64,000 nucleotides of DNA. Source: CAWDCV01 sp963728125. GTDB taxonomy: Bacteria; Actinomycetota; Actinomycetes; CAWDCV01. Below are positions 42,478-51,473 of this stretch, piece by piece; the first letter of the stretch is position 1, and every line of letters starts with the position of its first letter. The DNA is taken from the NCBI GenBank assembly GCA_963728125.1, contig CAVSIZ010000014.1, positions 1 through 64,000 of the forward strand, in the 5' to 3' direction. The translations under genes and the position numbers were made by a program. The notes beneath the pieces are model-generated. The model saw only the letters and a list, made by a program, of their open reading frames with translations. It had not been told where the DNA came from and did no database searches.

Positions 42478-43377
42478 ATGACTGACGAGCCGACGACGGG
42501 TGCACCTGCGCGCCGCCCCGATGCGTCCATGTCACTGCTCACCGACGTGCTCTTCAATCCCTTGGACCCGGGGTACGCGCAGGCTGCCGCCCGCCGGGCC
42601 CGTGCCGACGCCGACGCCGACAAGAACAGCTCTCCCACCGAGCCGCGACGTCGCCGCGGTCTGTGGCTCGGCGTGTGCCTGGCCGCCCTCGGCGTGCTGG
42701 TGGCTACCGCGGCCGCGCAGGTACGTGACCGCGCCCCCTCAGTCGCGCGCGCGAACCAGGAACTCCTGGAAGAGATCGATCAACGCACTGCCACCACGTC
42801 ACAACTCGAGGACGACGTGACCGCCCTGCAGCGCGAGGTCGACCGGGCCCGCGTCAATGGGCTCCGGCTCACCAGCATCGGTCGGGAGGCGGCGGCGGGC
42901 CTCGATGAGGTCGAGCGCGCCGCCGGTGTCACCCCGGTCGAGGGTCCCGGCATTAGCGTCACCGTCGACGATGCAGAGCTCGACGATTCCGGTCCTGGCA
43001 GCACGTCAGCCGAGACGAACGAGCTCGGCCGTGTCCTCGATCGTGACCTGCAGCTGGTGGTCAATGGACTGTGGGCCGCAGGTGCCGAGGCGGTTGCCGT
43101 CAACGGGCAGCGGCTGTCTTCGCTGTCCGCGATTCGCAACGCCGGAGACGCGATCCTGGTCGACTTCCGCCCGCTGAGCCCGCCGTACTCCGTCCTCGCC
43201 GTCGGCGATCCCGCCACGTTGCGTACAGGGTTCCTCGACGGCTCGGCGGGGCGGATGCTGCGGCTGTACAGCGAGACGTACAAGATCCGCTACGACGTCC
43301 AGGACGAGACCGACATCTCGCTGTCTGGCGTCTCTTCTACGACGCTGCGCTACGCGAAGGCGGGGAGCGCGCCGTGA
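42478..43377 (+). CDS. DUF881-family protein
   Basis: 299 aa from ATG 42478. A cytoplasmic N-terminal stretch of 60 residues, one helix (about 63-82), a coiled coil (ATTSQLEDDVTALQREVDRA), then the DUF881 domain (VEGPGISVTVDDAE, INGQRLSSL-like VNGQRLSSLSAIRN). Corresponds to Rv1823. DUF881 proteins flank the small basic protein in most actinobacteria and firmicutes and are suspected to act in division or the cell envelope. The stop overlaps the next start (GTGA). Confidence 0.85.
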   Translation: MTDEPTTGAPARRPDASMSLLTDVLFNPLDPGYAQAAARRARADADADKNSSPTEPRRRRGLWLGVCLAALGVLVATAAAQVRDRAPSVARANQELLEEIDQRTATTSQLEDDVTALQREVDRARVNGLRLTSIGREAAAGLDEVERAAGVTPVEGPGISVTVDDAELDDSGPGSTSAETNELGRVLDRDLQLVVNGLWAAGAEAVAVNGQRLSSLSAIRNAGDAILVDFRPLSPPYSVLAVGDPATLRTGFLDGSAGRMLRLYSETYKIRYDVQDETDISLSGVSSTTLRYAKAGSAP

Positions 43378-43706
43378 TCGCCGCGTTCGGACTCGTCATC
43401 GGCGTGCTCATCGGGCTGCTGGTGCAGCCGGTGGTGCCGCTGTGGTTACAGCCCTACCTGCCGATCGCTGTCGTTGCGGCCCTCGACGCAGTGTTCGGTG
43501 GACTACGGGCTCAGCTCGACGGCATCTTCGATGACAAGGTCTTCGTCGTCAGCTTCGTGGCGAACGTCCTCGTCGCAGCGCTGATCGTCCTCGTCGGAGA
43601 CCAGCTCGGTGTCGGCGCGCAGCTGTCGACCGGGGTCGTGGTCGTCCTCGGCATCCGCATCTTCGCCAACGTGGCGGCCATCCGGCGCCACCTCTTCCAC
43701 GCATGA
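43374..43706 (+). CDS. sbp: Small basic protein (DUF1290/Sbp)
   Basis: 110 aa, three helices (about 2-20, 25-45, 58-80) with QPYLPIAVVAALDAVFGG and the KVFVVSFVANVLVAALI region typical of DUF1290. Corresponds to Rv1824 and to Sbp of Bacillus division clusters. Starts at GTG 43374 overlapping the DUF881 stop, and ends overlapping the next ATG. A role in the divisome neighbourhood is inferred from conserved linkage only. Confidence 0.85.
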   Translation: MIAAFGLVIGVLIGLLVQPVVPLWLQPYLPIAVVAALDAVFGGLRAQLDGIFDDKVFVVSFVANVLVAALIVLVGDQLGVGAQLSTGVVVVLGIRIFANVAAIRRHLFHA

Positions 43707-44473
43707 GCGAACCGTCTCCGCCGGCCACCGATGGCGCGCGCGGCCCGTCCGGCCGCGATCGCCTGCGAACGCTCCTCGGATCCCGGCCAACCGGTCCGCA
43801 GTTGCTCGTCGGGATCCTGCTGGCGCTGCTCGGGTTTGCGCTGGCCCTTCAGGTGCGCAGCACGCGCACTGACCCGGCGCTGGAAGGTGCACGGCAGTCC
43901 GATCTGGTTCGCATCCTCGACGACGTGAGCGAGCGGGCCGAGCGGCTGCAGGTGGAGTCGCGCACGCTCGAGTCGCTGCTCGCCGACCTGACCTCGGGAA
44001 CGGACAAGTCGCGCGCGGCCTTGAACGATGCGCAAGAACGCACGGCGACACTAGGAATCCTTGCCGGCACGGTCCCTGCCGAGGGCCCTGGGATTCAGCT
44101 GACCATCACTGGTCCACGCGAGGCGGTGACCTCGTCGATGATGCTCGACACCGTGCAGGAGCTGCGCGACGCCGGAGCGGAAGCGATGCAGATCGCCGAC
44201 AACGAAACCAGTGTCCGGGTGGTTGCCGAGACTCATCTCGCCGACGATGCCGACGGCATCGCGGTCGACGGGCAGCTGCTGTCGATTCCGTACCGCGTGC
44301 TCGCCATCGGCGACCCGCGCACGCTGTCCGCCGCACTCGACATCCCCGGCGGCGTCCTCGACACCCTCGGCCGGGTCGAGGCCGACGGGATGGTGTCGCA
44401 GCTCGACGAGGTGGTCATCGACGCGATCCGGGTGCGGTCGGCGCCCGAGTTCGCCCGTACCGTGTCCGACTAG
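43703..44473 (+). CDS. DUF881-family protein, second copy
   Basis: 256 aa. Helix near 36-54, coiled coil (LVRILDDVSERAERLQVESR), DUF881 domain (AEGPGIQLTITGPRE, LQELRDAGAEAM-like, VDGQLLSIPYRVLAIG). Corresponds to Rv1825. It overlaps the small basic protein by 4 nt; gcvH follows after 38 nt. The two DUF881 copies share the domain but differ in the N-terminal extension. Confidence 0.85.
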   Translation: MSEPSPPATDGARGPSGRDRLRTLLGSRPTGPQLLVGILLALLGFALALQVRSTRTDPALEGARQSDLVRILDDVSERAERLQVESRTLESLLADLTSGTDKSRAALNDAQERTATLGILAGTVPAEGPGIQLTITGPREAVTSSMMLDTVQELRDAGAEAMQIADNETSVRVVAETHLADDADGIAVDGQLLSIPYRVLAIGDPRTLSAALDIPGGVLDTLGRVEADGMVSQLDEVVIDAIRVRSAPEFARTVSD

Positions 44474-44511
44474 GGTTTGCCCACGGTCAGCTGTTGAGAA
44501 GGGGGCCGCTG

Positions 44512-44898
44512 GTGCCCGAGTTCCCGTCCGACCTGCACTACACGCCAGAGCACGAATGGGTACGCGATGGCGACGACGCCGTGCGCGTCGGCATCACCGC
44601 GTACGCCCAGGAAGCCCTCGGGGACATCGTGTTCGTCAGCCTGCCCGCCGTCGGCACTGACGTGAGCGCAGGGGACGCGCTCGGTGAGGTCGAATCGACC
44701 AAGAGCGTGAACGACGTCTACGCCCCCGTCTCCGGCACCGTGACAGCGGTGAACTCCTCGCTGGACGACCAGCCGGACCTGGTGAACTCCGACCCGTACG
44801 GCGAGGGCTGGCTGATCGAGATCCGGCCGGCGGACGCATCGGCGACCGCCGCACTGCTCGACGCCGAGGGGTACCAGAAGGGACTCGACGCGAGCTGA
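44512..44898 (+). CDS. gcvH: Glycine cleavage system H protein
   Basis: 128 aa, the usual length. HEWVRDGDDAVRVGIT opens the lipoyl-type fold, and the lipoylated lysine is Lys64 in GEVESTKSVNDVYAP. It carries the aminomethyl group between GcvP, GcvT and the L protein. Start GTG 44512 follows GAAGGGG. gcvP is 3.2 kb downstream behind a glycine riboswitch; gcvT is not in the window. No riboswitch precedes gcvH itself. Confidence 0.93.
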   Translation: MPEFPSDLHYTPEHEWVRDGDDAVRVGITAYAQEALGDIVFVSLPAVGTDVSAGDALGEVESTKSVNDVYAPVSGTVTAVNSSLDDQPDLVNSDPYGEGWLIEIRPADASATAALLDAEGYQKGLDAS

Positions 44899-44918
44899 TC
44901 GGGGCTCCCGGCGCGTCG

Positions 44919-44948
44919 TTGACCCTGGGCGCGCGTCGCACGTAGGTT
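44919..44948 (+). promoter_or_regulatory. Candidate promoter for the garA operon
   Basis: TTGACC (44919-44924) and TAGGTT (44943-44948), separated by 18 nt, in the 171-bp gap before garA. Start of transcription would be near 44955, leaving a leader of about 115 nt. Confidence 0.4.
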
Positions 44949-45069
44949 GCCGTGCGACCATCAACCTCGAGTGCTGGTCGAGGGTGCCCCATACCGCCCA
45001 AAACCTCAGACAATGCCGGACCGGCGGACCCACCAGATCCCCGCCGGATCCGCCGGAAGGACGACACCG

Positions 45070-45654
45070 ATGCCCTTCTGCACCCAGTGCGGTCATCAGA
45101 ATCCCGATGACAGCAAGTTCTGCTCCAACTGCGGCGCGGCACTGCGGGCCGGGTCGGAGCGGGCGGGGGGCGACACGAGTTCGACGACCATCTCCTTCGG
45201 CGTCCCGGAAGGCGCGGAGGACACCTCCGACCTCAGTGCCGCGGACCAAGCCGCGGTGGAGGCGCTACCCGGCGGGTCGGCGCTGCTGATCGTGCGCAGG
45301 GGACCGAACTCCGGCAGCCGCTTCCTCCTCGACAGCGACCTCACCACCGCCGGTCGCCATCCGGAGAGCGACATCTTCCTCGATGACGTCACCGTGAGCC
45401 GCCGGCACGCCGACTTCATTCGCGGCGACGACGGCTTCCATGTTCGCGACGTGGGCAGCCTGAACGGCACGTACGTCAACCGCGAGCGCATCGAGAACAT
45501 CCGCCTGGCCGGCGGTGACGAGGTGCAGATCGGCAAGTACCGCCTGGTCTTCTTCGCCGGACATGCTGGCGAATCGGGCGGCTCAGACAACACAGACGGC
45601 GCAGACAGCGCCGACGACTCGGGCAACGTCGGCGCCGCGAATGGTGTGCCATGA
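45070..45654 (+). CDS. garA: FHA-domain regulator GarA with N-terminal zinc ribbon
   Basis: 194 aa. An N-terminal zinc ribbon (Cys4, Cys7, Cys18, Cys21) precedes a Ser/Thr stretch (DTSSTTISFG) standing where GarA has its kinase-target ETTS, then the FHA domain (about 75-165: AGRHPESDIFLDD, VSRRHADF, SLNGTYVN). GarA/OdhI switches 2-oxoglutarate metabolism after phosphorylation by PknB/PknG-type kinases. Mycobacterial GarA has no zinc ribbon, so this is a variant architecture. The C-tail is acidic. GGAAGGA lies before ATG 45070; the stop overlaps the MerR start. Confidence 0.85.
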   Translation: MPFCTQCGHQNPDDSKFCSNCGAALRAGSERAGGDTSSTTISFGVPEGAEDTSDLSAADQAAVEALPGGSALLIVRRGPNSGSRFLLDSDLTTAGRHPESDIFLDDVTVSRRHADFIRGDDGFHVRDVGSLNGTYVNRERIENIRLAGGDEVQIGKYRLVFFAGHAGESGGSDNTDGADSADDSGNVGAANGVP

Positions 45655-46391
45655 GCCCGGCCGCATCTGCGTCTGCCCTGATGAGCATCGGGGAGGTGCT
45701 CGCCGCGCTGCGTCCGGAGTTCCCGGACATCACCATCTCCAAGATCCGGTTCCTCGAGGAACAGGGGCTGATCGAGCCGCAGCGGACGGCGTCCGGCTAC
45801 CGCAAGTTTTCTCACCTGGACGTCAACCGGCTGCGGTACGTCCTGGCCGCACAGCGCGATCACTACCTGCCGCTTCGGGTCATCCGCGATCACCTGGAGG
45901 CGATCGACCGCGGGCTCGAGCCGCCGGAGCTCCCCGACGGCGGGCCTCGGGTGCCGCTCTCGGTGATCGACGCAGACGGTTACCCGTCGGCGGGCGCGTT
46001 CTCGCGTGACGGTGTGGAGTTGCGCCTGTCGCGAGCGGAACTGATCGATGCTGCAGGCATCGACGAGAAGTCCTTCACCAAGCTCGAGGAGTTCGGGCTG
46101 GTCGCCCCCCAGCCCGGCGGACGACACTTCGACGGCGACGCGCTGATCATCACGCGCACCGTTGCCGAGATGGCCGGTTACGGCATCGAGGCCCGCCATC
46201 TGCGTGCTGTCAAGGCCGCTGCTGACCGCGAGGTCGGCCTGGTCGAACAGGTCGTGACACCACTGCGGCGCCAACGCAATCCGGAATCCCGTGCCCGCGC
46301 CGACGAGGTCGTGCGCGAGTTGGCGGCGCTGTCCGTACGCCTGCACGCAACGCTCGTCAAGTCCGGACTCGCCTCTGGCGGTGGACGCTGA
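45651..46391 (+). CDS. ftsR: MerR-family regulator, FtsR type
   Basis: 246 aa. A winged MerR helix-turn-helix at 10-80 (MSIGEVLAAL, ITISKIRFLEEQGLI, GYRKF) and a C-terminal region with a further helical unit (ITRTVAEMAGYGIEARHLR). Corresponds to Rv1828 and to FtsR of Corynebacterium, which activates ftsZ. It has no effector-binding cysteines of metal-type MerR proteins. Overlaps garA by 4 nt. Confidence 0.85.
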   Translation: MSPAASASALMSIGEVLAALRPEFPDITISKIRFLEEQGLIEPQRTASGYRKFSHLDVNRLRYVLAAQRDHYLPLRVIRDHLEAIDRGLEPPELPDGGPRVPLSVIDADGYPSAGAFSRDGVELRLSRAELIDAAGIDEKSFTKLEEFGLVAPQPGGRHFDGDALIITRTVAEMAGYGIEARHLRAVKAAADREVGLVEQVVTPLRRQRNPESRARADEVVRELAALSVRLHATLVKSGLASGGGR

Positions 46392-46422
46392 TGGAGCGTA
46401 ATCGCGGTGTACGTTGGCGAAT

Positions 46423-46896
46423 GTGAACAAGCTCGACGTCGTTGGAGTCCGGGTCGAGATGCCCTCCAACCAGCCGATCGTGCTGCTGCGTGAAGAAGGC
46501 GGGGAGCGCTACCTCCCGATCTGGATCGGTGCCGTCGAAGCCACCGCGATCGCGTTCGCCCAGCAGGGCGTGGTGCCGGCCCGACCGCTGACGCACGACC
46601 TCATTCGCGACTTGATCGGCGCCCTGGGTCACGATCTCCGGCAGGTGCGGATCACTGAGCTGCGCGACGGCGTTTTCTACGCCGAGCTCGTCTTCGATGG
46701 CGGCGTCGAGGTCAGTGCTCGGCCATCCGACGCCATCGCCATCGCGCTGCGAACCGGTACCCCGATCTTCGGCGCCGAGCAGGTCCTGGCCGAGGCTGGC
46801 ATCGAGATCCCGGACGAGCAGGAGGACGAGGTCGAGAAGTTCCGCGAGTTCCTCGATCAGATCTCGCCGGAGGACTTCGGCCGGGGCAGTGCATGA
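46423..46896 (+). CDS. Bifunctional nuclease family protein (DUF151)
   Basis: 157 aa. LPIWIGAVEATAIAFA, then RPLTHDL and SARPSDAIAIALRTGTPIF are the DUF151 hallmarks; a UVR-like acidic tail (DEQEDEVEKFREFLDQI) follows. Corresponds to Rv1829. Plant and thermophile relatives show DNase and RNase activity; the bacterial role is unclear. The GTG at 46423 fits best; TTG 46414 is the only earlier start in frame. Confidence 0.87.
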   Translation: MNKLDVVGVRVEMPSNQPIVLLREEGGERYLPIWIGAVEATAIAFAQQGVVPARPLTHDLIRDLIGALGHDLRQVRITELRDGVFYAELVFDGGVEVSARPSDAIAIALRTGTPIFGAEQVLAEAGIEIPDEQEDEVEKFREFLDQISPEDFGRGSA

Positions 46897-46961
46897 GGCG
46901 TACGACCTAATGTCAGCTTGAGGGTGAGAGTTTCGAGGTCAGCGACGCGCCGCGCGGGTGT

Positions 46962-46990
46962 TTGACCGGCCTGCCGGGCCGACTTACGGT
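46962..46990 (+). promoter_or_regulatory. Candidate promoter for the second MerR gene
   Basis: TTGACC (46962-46967) and TACGGT (46985-46990), spaced 17 nt, 30 nt before the GTG start. Upstream, TTGAGGGT and TTCGAGGT (46918-46940) form an imperfect direct repeat that may bind a regulator. Confidence 0.45.
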
Positions 46991-47020
46991 CGACCCGTCC
47001 CTGTGACCAGGGAGGTCGAC

Positions 47021-47665
47021 GTGTCGCACGGCGGACCACGCTCCAATCACGGGGCGCAGTCGCGGCCGAGCACGACGACCAGGTCCGGGCACGACGAGGC
47101 GGTGCGCATGGCGGGCGAGCAGGGACTGCTGTTCGAGACGCAGGACTCCGTGCTGCCCGAGGACGTCGGCTATCGCGGGCCAACGGCGTGCGCGGCTGCC
47201 GGGATCACGTACCGCCAACTCGACTACTGGGCGCGCACCGGCTTGGTGGAGGCGAGCATTCGCCCAGCCAGCGGCTCTGGGACGCAGCGCCTCTACAGCT
47301 TCCGCGACATCATCGTGCTGCGCGTGGTCAAGAGCCTCCTCGACACCGGCATCTCCCTCCAGCAGATCCGCAGCGCAGTCGCTCACCTGCGCCAGCGCGG
47401 CATCTCCGATCTCGCCGGGATCACGCTCATGAGTGACGGCGCCACCGTCTACGAGTGCACGTCGGCCGACGAGGTCGTCGATCTCATCCAGGGCGGGCAG
47501 GGCGTGTTCGCGATCGCGGTCGGAAAGGTCTGGCGCGAGGTCGAAGGGACGCTGGCCGAACTGCCGGGGGAGCGCGCCGCCGATTCCGAGGATGCTGCGG
47601 CCGAGCCCGCGGTCGGCGCAAACGACGAGTTGTCCCAGCGCCGCCGGAGCCGTACCACCGCCTGA
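47021..47665 (+). CDS. MerR-family regulator (Rv1830 type)
   Basis: 214 aa. A 40-residue lead precedes the MerR domain (about 48-120: VGYRGPTACAAAGITYRQLD, then YSFRDIIVLRVVKSLLDTGI); a C-terminal helical part follows (MSDGATVYECTSADEVVDLI). Corresponds to Rv1830, second MerR of the conserved block. GTG 47021 follows GGGAGG by 5 nt. A candidate promoter is 30 nt upstream. The acidic-basic tail (RRRSRTT) is probably disordered. Confidence 0.85.
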   Translation: MSHGGPRSNHGAQSRPSTTTRSGHDEAVRMAGEQGLLFETQDSVLPEDVGYRGPTACAAAGITYRQLDYWARTGLVEASIRPASGSGTQRLYSFRDIIVLRVVKSLLDTGISLQQIRSAVAHLRQRGISDLAGITLMSDGATVYECTSADEVVDLIQGGQGVFAIAVGKVWREVEGTLAELPGERAADSEDAAAEPAVGANDELSQRRRSRTTA

Positions 47666-47860
47666 CGCGTCATCCGATCGCGCCTGGGCCTCGCGGCGGT
47701 CGCCGCGAACCCGTGCGATACGCCATCGAGTGATGTCGTGCGCGTCCTGCAACAGGCGCATCACTCACGACGATCACGTCTACGTGATCGTGTCGGCTGG
47801 CGTGAGGTGGCGCGGTCGTGTGCGGTCGACGCTGGTACGGTCGGGGGGCTGACGACGCCC

Positions 47861-48060
47861 TGCGGGAGAGTCCCGCGCAGCCAGCGCGGGGCGCCGAAGG
47901 AGCAACCCTCCCCGGAACCTCTCAGGCCAACGGACCGCAGGGACGAGGCGACTCTGGAGAGCAGGCGCAGCGACGCGCCTCGCCGACGGTGCAAGTTCGA
48001 GTCCGTCCGCAGGACGAGCTCGGGCGAAGCTCTCAGGCTCCATGACAGAGGGGGAGGCCC
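47861..48060 (+). promoter_or_regulatory. Tandem glycine riboswitch
   Basis: Two aptamers in the 467-bp leader of gcvP. Aptamer 1 (about 47861-47962) has GCGGGAGAG, GCCGAAGGAGCAA, AACCTCTCAGGC, GGACCGC and the closing CTCTGGAGAG. Aptamer 2 (about 47963-48060) has GCCGACGGTGCAA, GCTCTCAGGCTCCATGACAG and AGGGGGAGG. These are the conserved glycine-aptamer core segments. In bacteria this element turns on glycine cleavage genes when glycine is high. The gcvP GTG is about 73 nt beyond. Confidence 0.9.
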
Positions 48061-48132
48061 GCGAGAGCGTGCCTCCGTCGCGCTCGTGGGTGCCCACGCA
48101 CACCCACCGGCAGGCAACCTCAGGAGACGCCC

Positions 48133-51045
48133 GTGACCGACGCCGGCGAGCACCGTCCCTCATCGATTGCTGCAGGCGCGCACCTCGATTCCGACGCGCC
48201 CTTTGTCGAACGCCATATCGGACCGTCCGCCGACGAGCAGGCAAAGATGCTCGCGGTCGTCGGGTATGGCTCTGTGGACGAGCTGGTGGCTGCCGCCATC
48301 CCCGACTCCATCCAGGCGTTCGACACCCTCAACCTGCCCATCGCGAGTAGCGAGCCGCAGGTGCTGGCGGAGTTGCGGGGGCTCGCCGCCCGCAACCGTC
48401 GCATCGCGTCGATGATCGGGCTGGGCTACGCCGAGACCATCACCCCACCGGTCATCCGCCGCAACGTGTTGGAGAACCCCGGCTGGTACACCGCGTACAC
48501 GCCGTACCAGCCGGAAATCTCCCAGGGCCGGCTCGAAGCGCTGCTCAACTTTCAGACCATGATTGCTGACCTCACCGGGCTTCCGACGGCCGGAGCATCG
48601 CTGCTCGACGAAGCCACCGCCGCAGCCGAAGCGATGGCTCTGGCACGGCGGATGTCCAAGGCGACCAGCAACCGATTCGTCGTCGACATCGACGTGCATC
48701 CGCAGACACTCGCCGTGCTCCGCACCCGTGCCGTCCCACTCGGCATCGAGCTGGTGGAGGCCGACATCGCCGATGGCCTGCCGGAGGGGGAGCTGTTCGG
48801 CGCGCTGCTGCAGTACCCCGGCTCTACTGGAGCCGTCCGCGATCTGTCTGCCGTGATCGCCGCGGCGCATGAGCGCAAGGCACTCGTCACTGTGGCCGCG
48901 GACATCCTCGGGCTGGTGCTGCTGCGTGCACCCGCAGAGATCGGTGCCGACATCGTCGTCGGCTCGACCCAGCGATTCGGCGTGCCGCTCGGCTTCGGCG
49001 GGCCACACGCCGCTTTCATTGCCGTACGGACGGGGCTGGAGCGCAGCCTGCCTGGACGGCTCGTTGGCGTATCCGTCGACGCCGACGGCAGGCCGGCGTA
49101 CCGGTTGGCACTCCAGACGCGCGAGCAGCACATCCGGCGCGAGAAGGCCACCAGCAACATCTGCACGGCGCAGGTCCTGCTCGCGGTCATGGCCAGCATG
49201 TACGCCGTCTACCACGGGCCGGAGGGGCTGCGAGCCATTGCGCTGCGCGTCCACCGCTACGCCACGCTGCTTGCCGCTGGCCTGCGCGACAGCGGTGTGG
49301 AGCTCGTCCACGACGCGTTCTTCGACACCGTCACCGCGCGCGTCCCCGGTCGTGCCGCCGAGGTCGTCGCCGCTGCTCTCGACAACGGAGTCAATCTGCG
49401 ACTCGTCGACGACGACGTCATCGGTATCAGCTGCAACGAGGTGACGCGACGCCAGCACGTGCGAGCCGTGTGGCGGGCCTTCGGTGTGGACGGTCCGGAC
49501 ATCGACGAACTCGACGCCACGACCGACAGCGCGCTGCCCGATTCGCTGCTGCGCACCGACGAGATCCTGACCCACCCGGTGTTTCGCTCCCACCACTCCG
49601 AGACCGCGATGCTGCGGTACCTGCGGCGGCTATCCGACAAGGACGTCGCGCTCGACCGCTCGATGATTCCGCTCGGCTCCTGCACGATGAAGCTCAACGG
49701 CACCACCGAGATGGAGCCGATTAGCTGGCCGGAGTTCGCCGACATCCATCCGTTCGCTCCGATCGAGCAGGGTCGCGGCTACCTCGAGCTGATCGGCGAC
49801 CTCGAGACCTGGCTCGCGGAGCTCACCGGCTACGACGCGGTCTCACTCCAGCCCAACGCCGGCTCTCAGGGCGAGCTCGCCGGGTTGCTGGCGATCTCCG
49901 CGTATCACCGAGCGAACGGCAACGAGGAGCGCGACGTCTGTCTCATCCCGTCCTCGGCGCACGGGACGAATGCCGCGAGTGCCGTGATGGCTGGCATGCG
50001 TGTGGTCGTCGTCAAATGCCGCAGCAACGGCGACGTCGACGTCGACGACTTACAGGCAAAAATCGACGCCCACAAGGACCGGCTGGCGGCCCTGATGGTC
50101 ACCTATCCGTCCACGCACGGCGTCTTCGAGGCGGCGATCACCGAAATCTGCGCTGCGGTGCACGAGGCCGGCGGCCAGGTGTACGTCGACGGCGCCAACC
50201 TGAACGCGCTCGTCGGTCTGGCCCGACCCGGCGCATTCGGCGCCGACGTGAGCCACCTCAACCTGCACAAGACGTTCTGCATCCCGCACGGTGGTGGCGG
50301 TCCCGGTGTCGGGCCGGTTGCCGCGCGAGCGCACCTCGCGCCGTACCTGCCTGGTCATCCGATGCGCGACGTCTCCGTCACCGGCTCGCACGCCGTCGAG
50401 GGGTCGGGACAAGGACCCGTCAGCGCCGCGCCCTGGGGGTCTGCGGGCATCCTGCCGATTCCGTGGGCCTACATCCGACTCATGGGCGCCGCCGGGCTCC
50501 GGCACGCCACGGAGGTGGCGATCCTGTCGGCGAACTACGTCGCTCGGCAGCTCGCGCCGCACTATCCGGTCCTCTACACCGGCCGCGGTGGCCTGGTGGC
50601 GCACGAGTGCATCGTCGACCTGCGCCCCCTCACCAAGGAGACCGGCGTCACCGTCGAGGACGTCGCCAAGCGGCTGATCGACTACGGCTTCCATGCGCCC
50701 ACGATGTCGTTCCCGGTCGCCGGGACGCTGATGATCGAACCGACCGAGTCGGAGGATCTCGCCGAGCTCGACCGGTTCTGCGATGCGATGATCGCGATCC
50801 GCGAGGAGATCCGGCGGGTCGCGGCGGACGATTGGCCGCGCGATGCCAACCCGCTGCGGAACGCGCCGCACACCGCCGCCATGGTCGCCGGGTCATGGGA
50901 TGTTCCGTACTCGCGCGAGGAAGCGGTCTTCCCGGCGGCGTCCTTGCGGGAAAGCAAGTACTGGCCGCCGGTCCGGCGCGTTGACAACGCCTACGGCGAT
51001 CGCAACCTGGTCTGCGCGTGCCCGCCGATCAGCGCGTACGAATAG
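48133..51045 (+). CDS. gcvP: Glycine dehydrogenase (decarboxylating), P protein
   Basis: 970 aa, the single-chain type. FVERHIGP opens it at about 24-31; the PLP lysine is Lys713 in HLNLHKTFCIPHGGGGPG. It decarboxylates glycine and passes the aminomethyl group to lipoyl-GcvH. Both homologous halves are intact. Starts at GTG 48133 after the riboswitch leader. It corresponds to Rv1832; no Rv1831 counterpart is present between the MerR gene and gcvP. Confidence 0.95.
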   Translation: MTDAGEHRPSSIAAGAHLDSDAPFVERHIGPSADEQAKMLAVVGYGSVDELVAAAIPDSIQAFDTLNLPIASSEPQVLAELRGLAARNRRIASMIGLGYAETITPPVIRRNVLENPGWYTAYTPYQPEISQGRLEALLNFQTMIADLTGLPTAGASLLDEATAAAEAMALARRMSKATSNRFVVDIDVHPQTLAVLRTRAVPLGIELVEADIADGLPEGELFGALLQYPGSTGAVRDLSAVIAAAHERKALVTVAADILGLVLLRAPAEIGADIVVGSTQRFGVPLGFGGPHAAFIAVRTGLERSLPGRLVGVSVDADGRPAYRLALQTREQHIRREKATSNICTAQVLLAVMASMYAVYHGPEGLRAIALRVHRYATLLAAGLRDSGVELVHDAFFDTVTARVPGRAAEVVAAALDNGVNLRLVDDDVIGISCNEVTRRQHVRAVWRAFGVDGPDIDELDATTDSALPDSLLRTDEILTHPVFRSHHSETAMLRYLRRLSDKDVALDRSMIPLGSCTMKLNGTTEMEPISWPEFADIHPFAPIEQGRGYLELIGDLETWLAELTGYDAVSLQPNAGSQGELAGLLAISAYHRANGNEERDVCLIPSSAHGTNAASAVMAGMRVVVVKCRSNGDVDVDDLQAKIDAHKDRLAALMVTYPSTHGVFEAAITEICAAVHEAGGQVYVDGANLNALVGLARPGAFGADVSHLNLHKTFCIPHGGGGPGVGPVAARAHLAPYLPGHPMRDVSVTGSHAVEGSGQGPVSAAPWGSAGILPIPWAYIRLMGAAGLRHATEVAILSANYVARQLAPHYPVLYTGRGGLVAHECIVDLRPLTKETGVTVEDVAKRLIDYGFHAPTMSFPVAGTLMIEPTESEDLAELDRFCDAMIAIREEIRRVAADDWPRDANPLRNAPHTAAMVAGSWDVPYSREEAVFPAASLRESKYWPPVRRVDNAYGDRNLVCACPPISAYE

Positions 51046-51057
51046 GGCGGGTAGCAG

Positions 51058-51315
51058 TCAGACGATCTCCTCGTCGACGTAGCACCAACGCCAGTCCTCG
51101 CCCGGCTCGAACGATCGGACGACCGGATGCTCGACGCCGCGCGCGTGCGCAGACGCGTGCCGCTGCGGCGACGAGTCGCAACAGCCCACGTGCCCGCAGG
51201 TTAGGCACAGGCGCAGGTGCACCCATCGGGTTCCGTCGCGCAGGCACTCTTCGCATCCGTTGGGAGTCGTCGGTTCGACCGGCTGCAGATCTGCCACATG
51301 CGGACAGCTCGTCAC
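51058..51315 (-). CDS. UBP-type zinc-finger protein
   Basis: 85 aa from GTG 51315, which has AAGGAG 8 nt upstream. Cys/His pattern of the ZnF-UBP fold: CPH, CEEC, WVHLRLCLTCGHVGCCDSS, HASAHARGVEHPVV and a final DWRWCYVDEEI. Eukaryotic relatives bind ubiquitin C-termini; bacteria have no ubiquitin, so the ligand is unknown. In other actinobacteria such genes commonly neighbour receiver-flavoprotein fusions and Na+/H+ antiporters, as here (51474, 53158). Confidence 0.85.
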   Translation of the reverse strand: MTSCPHVADLQPVEPTTPNGCEECLRDGTRWVHLRLCLTCGHVGCCDSSPQRHASAHARGVEHPVVRSFEPGEDWRWCYVDEEIV

Positions 51316-51473
51316 TCTCGCGCTCCTTGCCACGGCGACAATTCTTCACCACGATCCAAATGCGCGCTCCGTCGCGTATCCAAGCTGCGCCCGTAGCGGA
51401 ACAGTTCGCGAACTGCCCGTGAGTAGGGCAGCCTGCCCCTGTTCCCACGCAGTGCCCACGCAGGAGGACCCCG

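Noticed and set aside
47733..47852. A 39-aa Cys-containing frame (MSCASCNRRIT) just before the glycine riboswitch, with a perfect 10-bp palindrome at 47770-47791 inside
   Set aside because: No ribosome site and no known family; kept only as a note because the CxxC start and the palindrome could be meaningful.
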